NCBI RefSeq assembly: GCF_000424665.1
Contig: NZ_AUKI01000016.1
Location: 248,001 to 312,000 of the forward strand
From: Salinimicrobium terrae DSM 17865
GTDB taxonomy: Bacteria; Bacteroidota; Bacteroidia; Flavobacteriales; Flavobacteriaceae
Reading direction: 5' to 3'
DNA length: 64,000 nucleotides
The translations under genes and the position numbers were made by a program. The notes beneath the pieces were generated by a model. The model saw nothing but the letters and a program-made list of their open reading frames with translations. It was not told the origin of the DNA and did no database searches. Position 1 is the stretch's first letter; the number at the start of each line of letters is the position of its first letter. This document shows, in pieces, positions 36,169 through 44,766 of the stretch.

Positions 36169-36224
36169 GCAGCCAACTTGTTATATCACCAAAATCCTCA
36201 GCCATTATTCTTATTAGCGGCGGG
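36169..36224. repeat. Right cassette-like boundary of the ATPase gene
   Basis: On the plus strand, GCAGCCAAC (36169-36177) is followed by a 35-base spacer and TTATTAGCGGCGGG (36211-36224). This mirrors the order on the minus strand at 33718-33747, so the ATPase gene lies between two outward-facing similar sites. Confidence 0.45.
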
Positions 36225-36601
36225 ATGACAGCAGGATTTTTGGCGCTCCTGTAAATTTATTAAAATTTTGTTAAGGAGCAGTTACGGGAAACCGTAAAAT
36301 CAATGACCAATTATCAATGAACAATGAACAGAAATTCTTCTTGGACGGGAGATTTTTCTGTCGCCCAAAAGCTTATGGAAAATGACATTTTTGGCACCTT
36401 TTCTTTATGCTCTCCTTTTTTGTCTCTGTGCGCTTAGTGTGAAAATAGTCCGCCGTGGACGGTAGTGGAGGTTTGACCAGGTCGAAGCTGCGCTATCCCG
36501 GTCGCAAAATAAAAGCCCTTCAAAATAACATTTTAAAGGGCATTAATTTATGTGATAACGATATTATATTAGATCCCTGATCTTTTAACCAGGACGTCTC
36601 T
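36225..36601. other. Intergenic region with repeats and a minus-strand terminator
   Basis: No gene is visible. It holds AAAATGACATTTTTGG (36379-36394, a recurring palindrome), a GTGCGCTTAGTGTGAAA segment (near 36428) that recurs near 37845, and the peroxidase terminator. Confidence 0.5.
36511..36545 (-). terminator. Terminator of the di-haem peroxidase gene
   Basis: GCCCTTCAAAAT and ATTTTAAAGGGC pair (one mismatch) around loop AAC. On the minus strand the stem is followed by TTTTATTTT. It lies about 57 bases past the stop of the peroxidase gene. Confidence 0.7.
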
Positions 36602-37621
36602 CTACTCAAAAGGAGACTGTTTTACCTCTTCACGAACATCGGCTGAAAGGCTTTTTAAATAAGCTACTATGTCGTCGACTTCACTTTCAGACAGGTCATT
36701 GGCTGTTTGCAGTTCTGCCATTATTTCAACCGCTCTGTGTAAACTTTCTACCGAGCCGTCGTGAAAATAGGGATAGGTATGTTCAATATTGCGTAATCCG
36801 GGTACTTTAAAGAAATATTTTTCCATCTCATTCTGGCTGATCTCATATAAACCTAAATCAATGGTTTCCGATTCTGTATGCTTCCAGTAATCTTCATACA
36901 AACCAAATTTCTGAAACATTTGCCCTCCCATAGCAACTCCGCTGTGGCAGGTAATACAACCGGCATCGATAAATCCAAGGCCTCTTTTCTCCCTTTCATT
37001 AAGAGCTGTTTCATCTCCTTCCAGATACCTGTCAAAACGGCTTTCGGGCATCAGGGTCTTTTCAAAAGCACCAATTGCGTTGGCTACATTCTGAAACGTA
37101 ATTCCCTCCTCCCCATAGGCTTTCGAAAACATTTCCCGGTAGAGTTCAACTTCTTTCAGGCGATTCACCAGTTGTTCTTCGTCCTTAATATTGTGTTCCA
37201 CCGGATTTAAAATGGGTCCCATGGCCTGCTCTTCCAGAGTTTCGGCGCGACCATCCCAGAATTGCATTTTATGCAAAGCAGCATAGAGTACAGTAGGTGA
37301 ATTACGATTTCCAAAGGTTCCTTCCACATCTCCGGGAGAAAATCTTTTGTTATCCACTCCAAATGTTTCCATGTTATGACAGGAATTACAGCTGATATTT
37401 CCCTCTCCTGATAATCGCGTGTCGTAGAATAAATGCTTCCCCAGCTTCACCTCATTGGAATCCGGTTCTTCCATTTCAACAGTAGAGAGCGGTTGAAAGA
37501 AAGTTTGTGCATCAGTTAAAAGTTGATACTCATTCTCGTCCAATTCGTCTAAGGTCTTTTTTTCATTGTTTTTACAGGAAATGAGAGGTAAAAGTAAGAT
37601 TAAAATAAAAATGCGTTTCAT
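36602..37621 (-). CDS. Di-haem cytochrome c peroxidase (CcpA/MauG family) lipoprotein
   Basis: The 339-residue protein has a lipoprotein signal (LLPLISC, Cys16) and two haem-attachment motifs: CNSCH at 78-82 (high-potential or peroxidatic haem) and CITCH at about 221-225. VPGLRNIEHTYPYFHDGSVESL near the C-terminus is the conserved region around the distal ligand. It reduces hydrogen peroxide to water in the periplasm using electrons from cytochrome c. In other bacteria such enzymes are induced under low oxygen by Fnr-type regulators, and a matching site lies upstream here. Confidence 0.93.
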   Translation of the reverse strand: MKRIFILILLLPLISCKNNEKKTLDELDENEYQLLTDAQTFFQPLSTVEMEEPDSNEVKLGKHLFYDTRLSGEGNISCNSCHNMETFGVDNKRFSPGDVEGTFGNRNSPTVLYAALHKMQFWDGRAETLEEQAMGPILNPVEHNIKDEEQLVNRLKEVELYREMFSKAYGEEGITFQNVANAIGAFEKTLMPESRFDRYLEGDETALNEREKRGLGFIDAGCITCHSGVAMGGQMFQKFGLYEDYWKHTESETIDLGLYEISQNEMEKYFFKVPGLRNIEHTYPYFHDGSVESLHRAVEIMAELQTANDLSESEVDDIVAYLKSLSADVREEVKQSPFE

Positions 37622-37653
37622 AAATCAAAATGTTTAGCCGTTGGAATAATTTC

Positions 37654-37696
37654 GAAATTATTAAGAGATATGGTTTTAAAAAATGATAGAAATCAG
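37654..37696 (-). promoter_or_regulatory. Crp/Fnr-type box and -7 element upstream of the peroxidase
   Basis: On the minus strand CTGATTTCTATCAT (37696-37683) contains TGA-N6-TCA. After exactly 22 bases comes TAATTTC (37660-37654), one base from the TAnTTTG element found at the three other copies of this promoter. The start codon is 33 bases further on. Confidence 0.6.
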
Positions 37697-37864
37697 GTTA
37701 GAAGTGATGAACTGGTCTTTTGAAAAAACAGATTTGAAGATGTGGTGATTTGAAGATTTGAAGATAATGGGAAATAAATTCCAAATTACAAGCACCAAAT
37801 TCAATGGGAGGTAAATTTCTTCGTGTTCTTAATTTTTTGCCTTTGTGCGCTTAGTGTGAAATTT

Positions 37865-38431
37865 TTATCCCTGTATAAAATCCCTTTTCAGCAAAGAATA
37901 GATCTCACTGTCAAGAAATTTGCCGTTGTAGTAATAATTCTCCCTGAAATAAGCTTCCTTCACAAAACCCATTTTAAGCAGGAGTTCGCGGGAGGTGGTG
38001 TTGTTGGGGTTGATGTTGGCTTCAATGCTGTGGAGCTGCAGATCCTTAAACCCAAATTCGATCACCGCACGCATGGCTTCTTTCATATAGCCGCGGCCCC
38101 AGAAGTCGGGCATAAGCGTATAGCCTATCTCGGCCCGGACGTTGGTCCTGTCGATATTCCGCAGGATGATATCCCCTAAATAATTCCCGGTTTCAGCTGA
38201 GGTTATTACCCAGAAAAAACCTTTCTTCCTTTCATAAGCTTTCGGATTTTTGAGGATAAAGGCTTCGGAAGTTTGGACATCATCATGAGCGTCTGAATCC
38301 ATATACCGCATCACCTGCGCATTGGATCGCGATTGCTGCAGGTGGGGCGCATCTTTCAGCTCCTGCTTCCGAAGCAGAAGTCTCTCCGTTTGCAGCTGCG
38401 GAAATTCCTCAAAATATTGCTCGTTGATCAT
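37865..38431 (-). CDS. GNAT family N-acetyltransferase (RimJ/RimL type)
   Basis: The start is set at ATG 38431, giving 188 residues and the usual family opening (LQTERLLLRKQELKDAPHLQQSR). A longer in-frame start at 38509 adds 26 residues without family similarity. Motifs include FWVITSAETGNYLGDIIL, RAEIGYTLMPDFWGRGYMKEAMRAVIEFGF (acetyl-CoA loop R/Q-x-x-G-x-G/A equivalent) and SIEANINPNNTTSRELLLKMGF. It probably acetylates an alpha-amine of a protein or small molecule; the substrate is unknown. Confidence 0.88.
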   Translation of the reverse strand: MINEQYFEEFPQLQTERLLLRKQELKDAPHLQQSRSNAQVMRYMDSDAHDDVQTSEAFILKNPKAYERKKGFFWVITSAETGNYLGDIILRNIDRTNVRAEIGYTLMPDFWGRGYMKEAMRAVIEFGFKDLQLHSIEANINPNNTTSRELLLKMGFVKEAYFRENYYYNGKFLDSEIYSLLKRDFIQG

Positions 38432-38556
38432 AACAGGAGTAAAGATAGGATTTGCCTCTGTATTATTTACCCCGGAAATTTTCCGAAGCCCGGTTGGAAA
38501 TCCTTTCATAATTATTTTTTATCAATATCTTAGGCCGTAGTAAAAAACCAGTCCCT

Positions 38557-41154
38557 ATGCGATTTCCCCTTCTGTTATTATTGAGTCTTTTGTTCCTGTT
38601 CAGCATACCTGCCGCTGCGCAGCAGGATTATTTCTTTCCGGATAAATCTAGTTTTGATCCCAATATTCCCACCCCCGAAGAATTCCTGGGCTACGGCATA
38701 GGCGATTTCCACACCCGACATGACCGCCTCGTAGCCTATTTCTATGAGCTGGCAGAGAAGTCAGACAGGGTGCATATTCAGGAAATAGGTCAGACCTATG
38801 AACAAAGGCCAATGATCGTTGCGACCATTACCAGCCCTGAAAATTACAACAACCTGGAAAACATAAGACAGGAGCATTTGCGGCTGACAGAACCTTCAGC
38901 TTCCATCTCTTCCTTTGAGGAGATGCCGGTGATCATTCAGCTGGGATATAACGTCCACGGGAATGAACCTTCCAGCAGTGAAGCAGCTATGCTCACCGCC
39001 TGGTATCTCACTGCTTCAGAAGATCCCGAAGTGCTGGAATATCTGGAGAAAGCAGTGATCTTTGTAGAGCCTGTACTCAATCCCGACGGAAGGGACCGGC
39101 ATACCACCTGGGCCAATATGCACCGCGGTTTTCCGCCGGTGGCCGATCCTCTTGACCGGGAACACAACGAAGCCTGGCCGGGCGGAAGGGTAAATCATTA
39201 CTGGTTTGATCTTAACCGCGACTGGCTGCCCCTGGTACACGTGGAAAGCAAAGCCCGTCTTGATTTTTACCATAAATGGTATCCAAATGTGGTGACCGAT
39301 TTCCATGAAATGGGCACCAACAGCACCTATTTTTTTGAACCTACAAAACCTCATGGTTCAGAAAATCCTATCATTCCGAGGGAGAATTACGATCAGCTGA
39401 ATAATCTGCTGGCTCCTTATTTTGCTGATGCAATGGATGAGATCGGATCTCTGTACTTCACCAAAGAAGTCTTTGATAATTCCTATCCCGGTTACGGTTC
39501 TACCTATCCCGATATTCAGGGTGGGCTGGGGCTTGTTTTTGAACAGGCGAGTTCCCGCGGGCACCTGCAGGAAAGTATTCATGGCGATGTCTCTTTTGCC
39601 TTCACCATTCGCAATCATTTGGTGAACAGCCTGGCCACGCTTAAGGCTACGGTAGAGAACAAGGATATTTTCCTGCGTCACCAGAAGGATTTCTTTGAAT
39701 CGGCCATTGAGCAGGCGCAGGAGCATTCTGCAAAGGGATATGTATTTTCGGATGGTGGAGACCCTAATCGCGCGAAAGCTTTTATGGATCTCCTGTTAAG
39801 GCACAAGATCAGGGTCTATGAAGCCGGCGGGGATGTAAAGGCCGGAAAAAAGAATTTTTCCGCAGCAAATTCCTTTATAGTTCCGGGAGAGCAGCCGCAG
39901 TTCAGGATGGTGGCCACCATGTTTGATACAATCACCAAATTCCACGACAGTCTGTTTTACGATACAACTGCCTGGTCTATGGTACATGCTTACGGCTTGC
40001 CGACCTCACCACTGAATTCCCGGCAGCTTCGGAATGTGAACCTTGGGCAGCAAATCGATTCCACTTTTTTAAAGGCGGAAGAGTTTCCGGTTGAAAAAAG
40101 TAATTACGCGTACATTTTTAACTGGGAGAATTATAATGCACCGGCGGTGCTTCAGGAGCTTCTGAAGCATGATCTCATCACCAAAACTGCATTTAAACCC
40201 CTGAGTCTGGAAACGGAAAACGGACTTAAGGAATTCAGCTACGGAAGCATTCTGGTACCGGTGGTTATGCAAAAGATGCCTTCAGCAGAAATTCATAAAC
40301 TCCTGAAGGGGCTGGCCCAGGAACATCAGATCGAGATAGAAGCTGTAAGCAGCGGACTCAGCAGCACCGGAATTGATTTGGGCAGCGGGAATTTTGAAAA
40401 AATTATAAAACCCAAACCTTTAATGCTCGTTGGGGAAGGAGTTTCCCTTTATGAAGCGGGAGAAGTATGGCACCTGCTGGACAGCAAATTGAACATGCCG
40501 CTTCCAAAGGTCGACTTACTGGATTTCAATCGTATAAAACTTCAGAATTACAATGAATTGATCATGGTCAACGGAAGTTACGGCCTGCTGAAGGAAAAAG
40601 AGGTAGAAAAGATCAAGACCTGGGTAGAGCAGGGAGGAACGCTGATTGTTCAGAAAGGCGCCGTTAAATGGGCTGCGGAAAAAGGCCTGCTTCCCGAAGA
40701 TCTTATCATTAAAAAAGACAGCCTTGCTAAGGAGGAAATAAAAAAGCAACGGTTTGACTTCGCCAGTGCAGCCGAAAGAGAAGGTTCTAAATTAATTGGA
40801 GGATCCATTTACCGCACAGATCTGGATACAAGTCATCCCCTCGGTTTTGGATATAAAGACAGGGAACTTCTCGTTTACCGCAACAGCAACCTGTTCGTTA
40901 ATCCGGCGGAAAATCCTTACAGCACAGTGGCGGTGTATAAAGGAAACCCGTTGGTGAGCGGATACATTTCAGAAGAGAACCTGGAGAAATTACCGGGTAC
41001 GGCCTCCATTTTTGTTCATGGTCTGGGTGCGGGAAGAGTGATCTCTTTTGTTGATAATCCTAACTTCAGGGGGACCTGGTATGGTACAAACAAACTGTTT
41101 TTTAATGCGCTGTTCTTTGGGCCGCTTATCGATGTTCCAAATTTGGTGGAGTAA
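38557..41154 (+). CDS. Secreted M14 family zinc carboxypeptidase
   Basis: The 865-residue protein has a signal peptide (1 to about 22, PAAAQ). An M14 catalytic domain follows with zinc ligands His134 and Glu137 (HGNEPS), the third ligand likely His250 (DFHEMGTN), substrate arginine in the DPEVLEYL-NPDGRDR region, and catalytic Glu329 (VFEQASSRG). The C-terminal 400 residues include a class I glutamine amidotransferase-like region (LMVNGSYGLLKEKEVEKIKTWVEQGGTLIV), common in the Bacteroidota versions. It would remove C-terminal residues from extracellular peptides. Confidence 0.9.
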   Translation: MRFPLLLLLSLLFLFSIPAAAQQDYFFPDKSSFDPNIPTPEEFLGYGIGDFHTRHDRLVAYFYELAEKSDRVHIQEIGQTYEQRPMIVATITSPENYNNLENIRQEHLRLTEPSASISSFEEMPVIIQLGYNVHGNEPSSSEAAMLTAWYLTASEDPEVLEYLEKAVIFVEPVLNPDGRDRHTTWANMHRGFPPVADPLDREHNEAWPGGRVNHYWFDLNRDWLPLVHVESKARLDFYHKWYPNVVTDFHEMGTNSTYFFEPTKPHGSENPIIPRENYDQLNNLLAPYFADAMDEIGSLYFTKEVFDNSYPGYGSTYPDIQGGLGLVFEQASSRGHLQESIHGDVSFAFTIRNHLVNSLATLKATVENKDIFLRHQKDFFESAIEQAQEHSAKGYVFSDGGDPNRAKAFMDLLLRHKIRVYEAGGDVKAGKKNFSAANSFIVPGEQPQFRMVATMFDTITKFHDSLFYDTTAWSMVHAYGLPTSPLNSRQLRNVNLGQQIDSTFLKAEEFPVEKSNYAYIFNWENYNAPAVLQELLKHDLITKTAFKPLSLETENGLKEFSYGSILVPVVMQKMPSAEIHKLLKGLAQEHQIEIEAVSSGLSSTGIDLGSGNFEKIIKPKPLMLVGEGVSLYEAGEVWHLLDSKLNMPLPKVDLLDFNRIKLQNYNELIMVNGSYGLLKEKEVEKIKTWVEQGGTLIVQKGAVKWAAEKGLLPEDLIIKKDSLAKEEIKKQRFDFASAAEREGSKLIGGSIYRTDLDTSHPLGFGYKDRELLVYRNSNLFVNPAENPYSTVAVYKGNPLVSGYISEENLEKLPGTASIFVHGLGAGRVISFVDNPNFRGTWYGTNKLFFNALFFGPLIDVPNLVE

Positions 41155-41186
41155 ATAACTGCAGAAAAGGGCTTTTTTGAGATGCC

Positions 41187-42062
41187 TCAGGATTTTTCGA
41201 AAAGCCCCTTTTCTCTCTCTATAAAATCCTCAAGCTTCGTCGGTTTCCTGCCTGTGAGCTGCTCATAGACATTGGAGATTGGCGGTTCTTTCTGAAAGCG
41301 GGGCAGAAAATGCAGCATGATCATTACCAGGATCATTCCCGTTGGCATTCCCTCTCTTTTTTTAACCCTGAAGAATTTCAGCGGATTCACATTCCTGTAG
41401 CTAATGGGGTGATTTAGATTATTGTTCATTATAGAACTTATCTCTTTAAAATTCAGATTCTCCTTTCCGGTGATCTCCAGAATTCTGTTTTTATAATTCT
41501 GGAAATTATCCAGTACAATGGCTCCCACCTCAGCTATATTATCAATATCGATCCAGTTGAATTTCGCATCTCCTGCAGGCAGAATAATCTCCCGCTTTTG
41601 TTGAATGTCATCAAGAAGGGTGGTGGTAAGGTTCTGCATAAAATAGGAGGGGCGGAGGAAGATGTAGTTAAGGCCGTTTTCTATGATTAGCCGTTCCATC
41701 TTGTTATGCGGAATAACTTTACTTTTTTCAGCTCCCTGAACTGATAAAAATACGATCTCCAAAATACCCTTTTTGAGCATCAAATTAATTAAAGGTCTGA
41801 AGTGTTTATCTACATTAGAGAGGTGTGGCGGGCGCAAGAGGAAGACCCTGTCAATTCCGGTAAGAGCATTATCAAAAGTTTCGGGGTCTTCAAAATCAAA
41901 GGGAACGTAATCGAGTTGCGGGTATTTCTGAAAGATCCTTTTGGCCCTGTCGATATTCCGCACCCCTGCAATGATCCTGTTTTGGGTGTTTTGCTCAAAG
42001 AGATACCGGATGACTTCAGAACCTATATTTCCGGTGGCTCCTGTAATTAAAATATTGCTCAT
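41187..42062 (-). CDS. NmrA-like NAD(P)-binding protein
   Basis: The 291-residue protein starts with the Rossmann motif ITGATGNIGSEVIRYLFEQ (GxxGxxG), then RNIDRAKRIFQKYPQ, a VFLLRPPH segment and FLSVQGAEKSKVIPHNKMERLI. The active-site Y-x3-K of true SDR enzymes is absent, as is usual in atypical NmrA/TMR-type members. It may be an NAD(P)H-quinone oxidoreductase-like protein or a redox sensor. It is convergent with the M14 gene. Confidence 0.82.
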   Translation of the reverse strand: MSNILITGATGNIGSEVIRYLFEQNTQNRIIAGVRNIDRAKRIFQKYPQLDYVPFDFEDPETFDNALTGIDRVFLLRPPHLSNVDKHFRPLINLMLKKGILEIVFLSVQGAEKSKVIPHNKMERLIIENGLNYIFLRPSYFMQNLTTTLLDDIQQKREIILPAGDAKFNWIDIDNIAEVGAIVLDNFQNYKNRILEITGKENLNFKEISSIMNNNLNHPISYRNVNPLKFFRVKKREGMPTGMILVMIMLHFLPRFQKEPPISNVYEQLTGRKPTKLEDFIEREKGLFEKS

Positions 42063-42380
42063 TTGTAAGTGCTTTACAGGTAATTAACTTTCCTCAATAT
42101 GGCAGGAAAAGCTTCCCGGTACTTCGTGTAAAATTAAATAAAAATTGTTCCTGGGGGTTTTTCAGAAAGCAGAGCTTCCGCAGAAGCGGTGCCAAAAGTG
42201 GCACTATTAAGAGGTATTTTTTCTTTGTTGCTGCACACTTCCGGAGTTATCATTCTGTTCTTCGCGGTAATTCCTTATCTGTATAAATCGGCTTCAGATT
42301 GTATCTGCAGTTAAATTGTGAGGCTTCTTTTAATACTCATAGAAAAGAACATTAAAAAATTTCAGAATTCTTTTCGGAAT
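42063..42380. other. Intergenic region upstream of nrfHA
   Basis: It contains the palindrome GTGCCAAAAGTGGCAC (42189-42204). A 41-codon frame with GTG start (42189-42314) would give a membrane-like peptide, but I do not regard it as a supported gene. The regulatory site for nrfHA begins at 42381. Confidence 0.4.
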
Positions 42381-42424
42381 ATGACAAGTATCATGTTATA
42401 AATTTTGAGTTGAATATACTTTTA
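42381..42424 (+). promoter_or_regulatory. Crp/Fnr-type box and -7 element of nrfHA
   Basis: ATGACAAGTATCAT (42381-42394) is an ATGA-N6-TCAT inverted repeat. TACTTTT follows after 22 bases (from 42417), in the position of a -7 element. The nrfH start codon is at 42445. The spacing suits an activator overlapping the -35 region. Confidence 0.7.
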
Positions 42425-42444
42425 CATGGTAAAATAGTGAGGTT

Positions 42445-43110
42445 ATGACCAAACCTTCCAGAAAGAAGTCTTTATTCCGTCGTCTTTTGCCTCCCAAAAA
42501 GTGGGGGTTAGCTGCGGCCTTATCAATGGGGGCTTTCCTTGGCCTCGGGTTTTACGTGTTAAAGCTTAGTAATGCCACTTCTTACCTTTCCGATGATCCA
42601 AAAGCCTGTATTAACTGTCATGTGATGGTGCCTCAATACCTCACCTGGAACAAAAGTTCTCACCGGGAGGTAGCCAGCTGCAACGATTGTCACGTGCCGC
42701 AGGACAATGTCTTTAACCAATATTATTTCAAGGCCATGGATGGCCTTTATCATTCTACCATTTTTACCCTTAGAGCAGAACCTGAAGTGATCGTAGCCAG
42801 GGAAACTTCTGCAGAAGTGATTCAGAACAACTGTATTCGCTGCCATGATACACGTATTACAGATCCTAAGCTCATGGCAACGGTAGACAATCACGATTTT
42901 CACAGGACAGACCGCACCTGCTGGGAATGTCACCGGGAGGTGCCTCACGGCCGCGTAAAGAGCCTTTCGGCAGTAGGATACCAGATAGAACCTGTAGAGA
43001 TGCATGTGCCCGAAGACAGGGATGTAATTCCTTCCTGGCTCAAGGATTACATAGCCGAAGAGGAGGAGCAGGATACTGTTCCTTCATTACAACCAACCAC
43101 TCCCAATTGA
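42445..43110 (+). CDS. nrfH: Cytochrome c nitrite reductase small subunit NrfH
   Basis: The 221-residue membrane-anchored tetrahaem cytochrome has one N-terminal helix (about 18-40) and four haem motifs: CINCH, CNDCH, CIRCH and CWECH. The methionine-containing CINCHVMVPQYLTW segment fits the unusual first haem of NrfH. It oxidises menaquinol and passes electrons to NrfA at the outer face of the inner membrane. The nrfA gene follows after 39 bases. Confidence 0.95.
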   Translation: MTKPSRKKSLFRRLLPPKKWGLAAALSMGAFLGLGFYVLKLSNATSYLSDDPKACINCHVMVPQYLTWNKSSHREVASCNDCHVPQDNVFNQYYFKAMDGLYHSTIFTLRAEPEVIVARETSAEVIQNNCIRCHDTRITDPKLMATVDNHDFHRTDRTCWECHREVPHGRVKSLSAVGYQIEPVEMHVPEDRDVIPSWLKDYIAEEEEQDTVPSLQPTTPN

Positions 43111-43149
43111 TATTAATCGCCTTTATGTTTAGATACTAACCTTAGACTT

Positions 43150-44646
43150 ATGAAAAACTGGATCATTTTTATAGTAACTGTTATAGCCGTTTTCCTCCTG
43201 GCGATGCTTGAATATACCATCATGGACAGGAGAGCTGAAGCACGTTTTGCTTATCAGCCAAAGGTAGAGATTGAGGGTATTGAACCCCGGGATTCTGTGT
43301 GGGGACTTAATTATCCACGACAGTACCAATCCTATAAAAAAACAGCCGATACCACATTTAGGGGGTTGTACAGTACCAGTGGTTTTGCCGATGTTCTGGA
43401 TGATCAACCCGAACTTGTGATCCTTTGGGCAGGATATGCTTTTGGTAAGGATTATAATCAGCCACGGGGTCATGCGCACGCTTTAACAGACATACGGGCT
43501 ACTGCCAGAATTGGTTCTCCATGGGATAAAGGCGAAGGTCCCATGCCCAGCACTTGCTGGACCTGTAAAAGTACAGATGTGCCAAGGCTTATGGATGAAA
43601 TAGGTGTAACTGAATTTTACAGCCATAAATTGTCCGATTTTGGGAGTGAAATGATCAACCCAATTGGTTGTGCAGACTGCCATGATAGTGAAACCATGAA
43701 CCTTACCATTACCCGCCCGGCTCTTGTTGAGGCTTTTGAGGCAATGGATAAAAATATTAGTGATGTCTCACATCAGGAAATGCGTTCCCTTGTTTGTGCA
43801 CAATGCCACGTGGAATATTACTTCGCTAAGGATTTACCCGGCAAAGAAGGAGCAGCTTACCTTAAGTTTCCATGGGACGGTGGGCTAACAGTAGAAGCCA
43901 TGGAAGAATATTACGACAATATCGAATTTGCAGATTGGGTACACCCATTAAGCAGGACACCTATGATAAAAGCTCAGCACCCCGATTATGAAATTTTCTC
44001 AATGGGAGTACATGCCAAAAGAGGAGTGTCCTGTGCAGATTGTCATATGCCGTACAAAACGGAAGGCGGTCAAAAATTCACAGACCACCATATAGGTTCT
44101 CCCCTTTCTAATGTTGAAAATTCATGTTTTGTGTGTCACCGGGAAGATAAAGAAGACTTAATTACCGATGTTTATGAGCGTCAACGTAAGATCAAGGAAG
44201 GAACGGGGTATTTGCAAATACAGCTTGCAAAGGCACATATAGAAGCAAAAAGAGCCTGGGAACTTGGAGCTACAGAAGAACAAATGGAAGATATCCTCCT
44301 TAAAATAAGACATGCCCAGTGGCGTTGGGACTTCTCTGTAGCCTCTCACGGAGCAGCTTTTCATGCGCCGCTTGAAACCAGCAGGATTGTTACTTCTGCT
44401 ACCGGAAAGATCCAGCAGGCTCGTATTGAACTCACACGAGTACTCGCGGAACTTGGGCAAATTGAACCTGTTGACATGCCCAATCTAAATGATAAGGATA
44501 TACTTCAAAACTACATAGGATTAGATATGCCTGAAGAACTGGAAACCAAGGAGAAATTTTTACGGGAAGTAATTCCTCACTGGATCAAGGAAGGTAAGGA
44601 AAGGGAAGCTAAAACCTTGCCCGTAAAGAGGGTAAGTAGTAGATAA
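43150..44646 (+). CDS. nrfA: Ammonia-forming cytochrome c nitrite reductase NrfA
   Basis: The 498-residue pentahaem enzyme has an N-terminal anchor or signal helix (about 5-22) and the diagnostic active-site motif CWTCK (lysine-ligated haem 1, near residue 137). CADCH, CAQCH, CADCH and CFVCH follow. It reduces nitrite to ammonium with six electrons delivered by NrfH, giving anaerobic respiration or nitrite detoxification in the periplasm. The NrfHA pair here is complete; no nitrate reductase is in the window. Confidence 0.96.
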   Translation: MKNWIIFIVTVIAVFLLAMLEYTIMDRRAEARFAYQPKVEIEGIEPRDSVWGLNYPRQYQSYKKTADTTFRGLYSTSGFADVLDDQPELVILWAGYAFGKDYNQPRGHAHALTDIRATARIGSPWDKGEGPMPSTCWTCKSTDVPRLMDEIGVTEFYSHKLSDFGSEMINPIGCADCHDSETMNLTITRPALVEAFEAMDKNISDVSHQEMRSLVCAQCHVEYYFAKDLPGKEGAAYLKFPWDGGLTVEAMEEYYDNIEFADWVHPLSRTPMIKAQHPDYEIFSMGVHAKRGVSCADCHMPYKTEGGQKFTDHHIGSPLSNVENSCFVCHREDKEDLITDVYERQRKIKEGTGYLQIQLAKAHIEAKRAWELGATEEQMEDILLKIRHAQWRWDFSVASHGAAFHAPLETSRIVTSATGKIQQARIELTRVLAELGQIEPVDMPNLNDKDILQNYIGLDMPEELETKEKFLREVIPHWIKEGKEREAKTLPVKRVSSR

Positions 44647-44666
44647 ATATAAAGTTTGTAGTTGCC

Positions 44667-44716
44667 GGCCGGCCTGAAGATAACAGTTACCGGAATTTTC
44701 AGGCCGGCCTTTTTTA
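44667..44716 (+). terminator. Terminator after nrfA
   Basis: A perfect 12-bp GC-rich stem (GGCCGGCCTGAA at 44667-44678, complement at 44698-44709) is followed by six Ts. It separates nrfHA from ccsBA, whose expression must then come from read-through or its own promoter. Confidence 0.88.
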
Positions 44717-44766
44717 TGAAAATTTTTGGCAGTTCCTCTGCCGTTGATATTTAAAAATTGCCTGTG

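Noticed and set aside
42189..42314. 41-codon GTG-started frame encoding a hydrophobic peptide upstream of nrfH
   Set aside because: The start overlaps a palindrome, no ATG or promoter supports it, and the frame extends upstream without a start. It may be chance.
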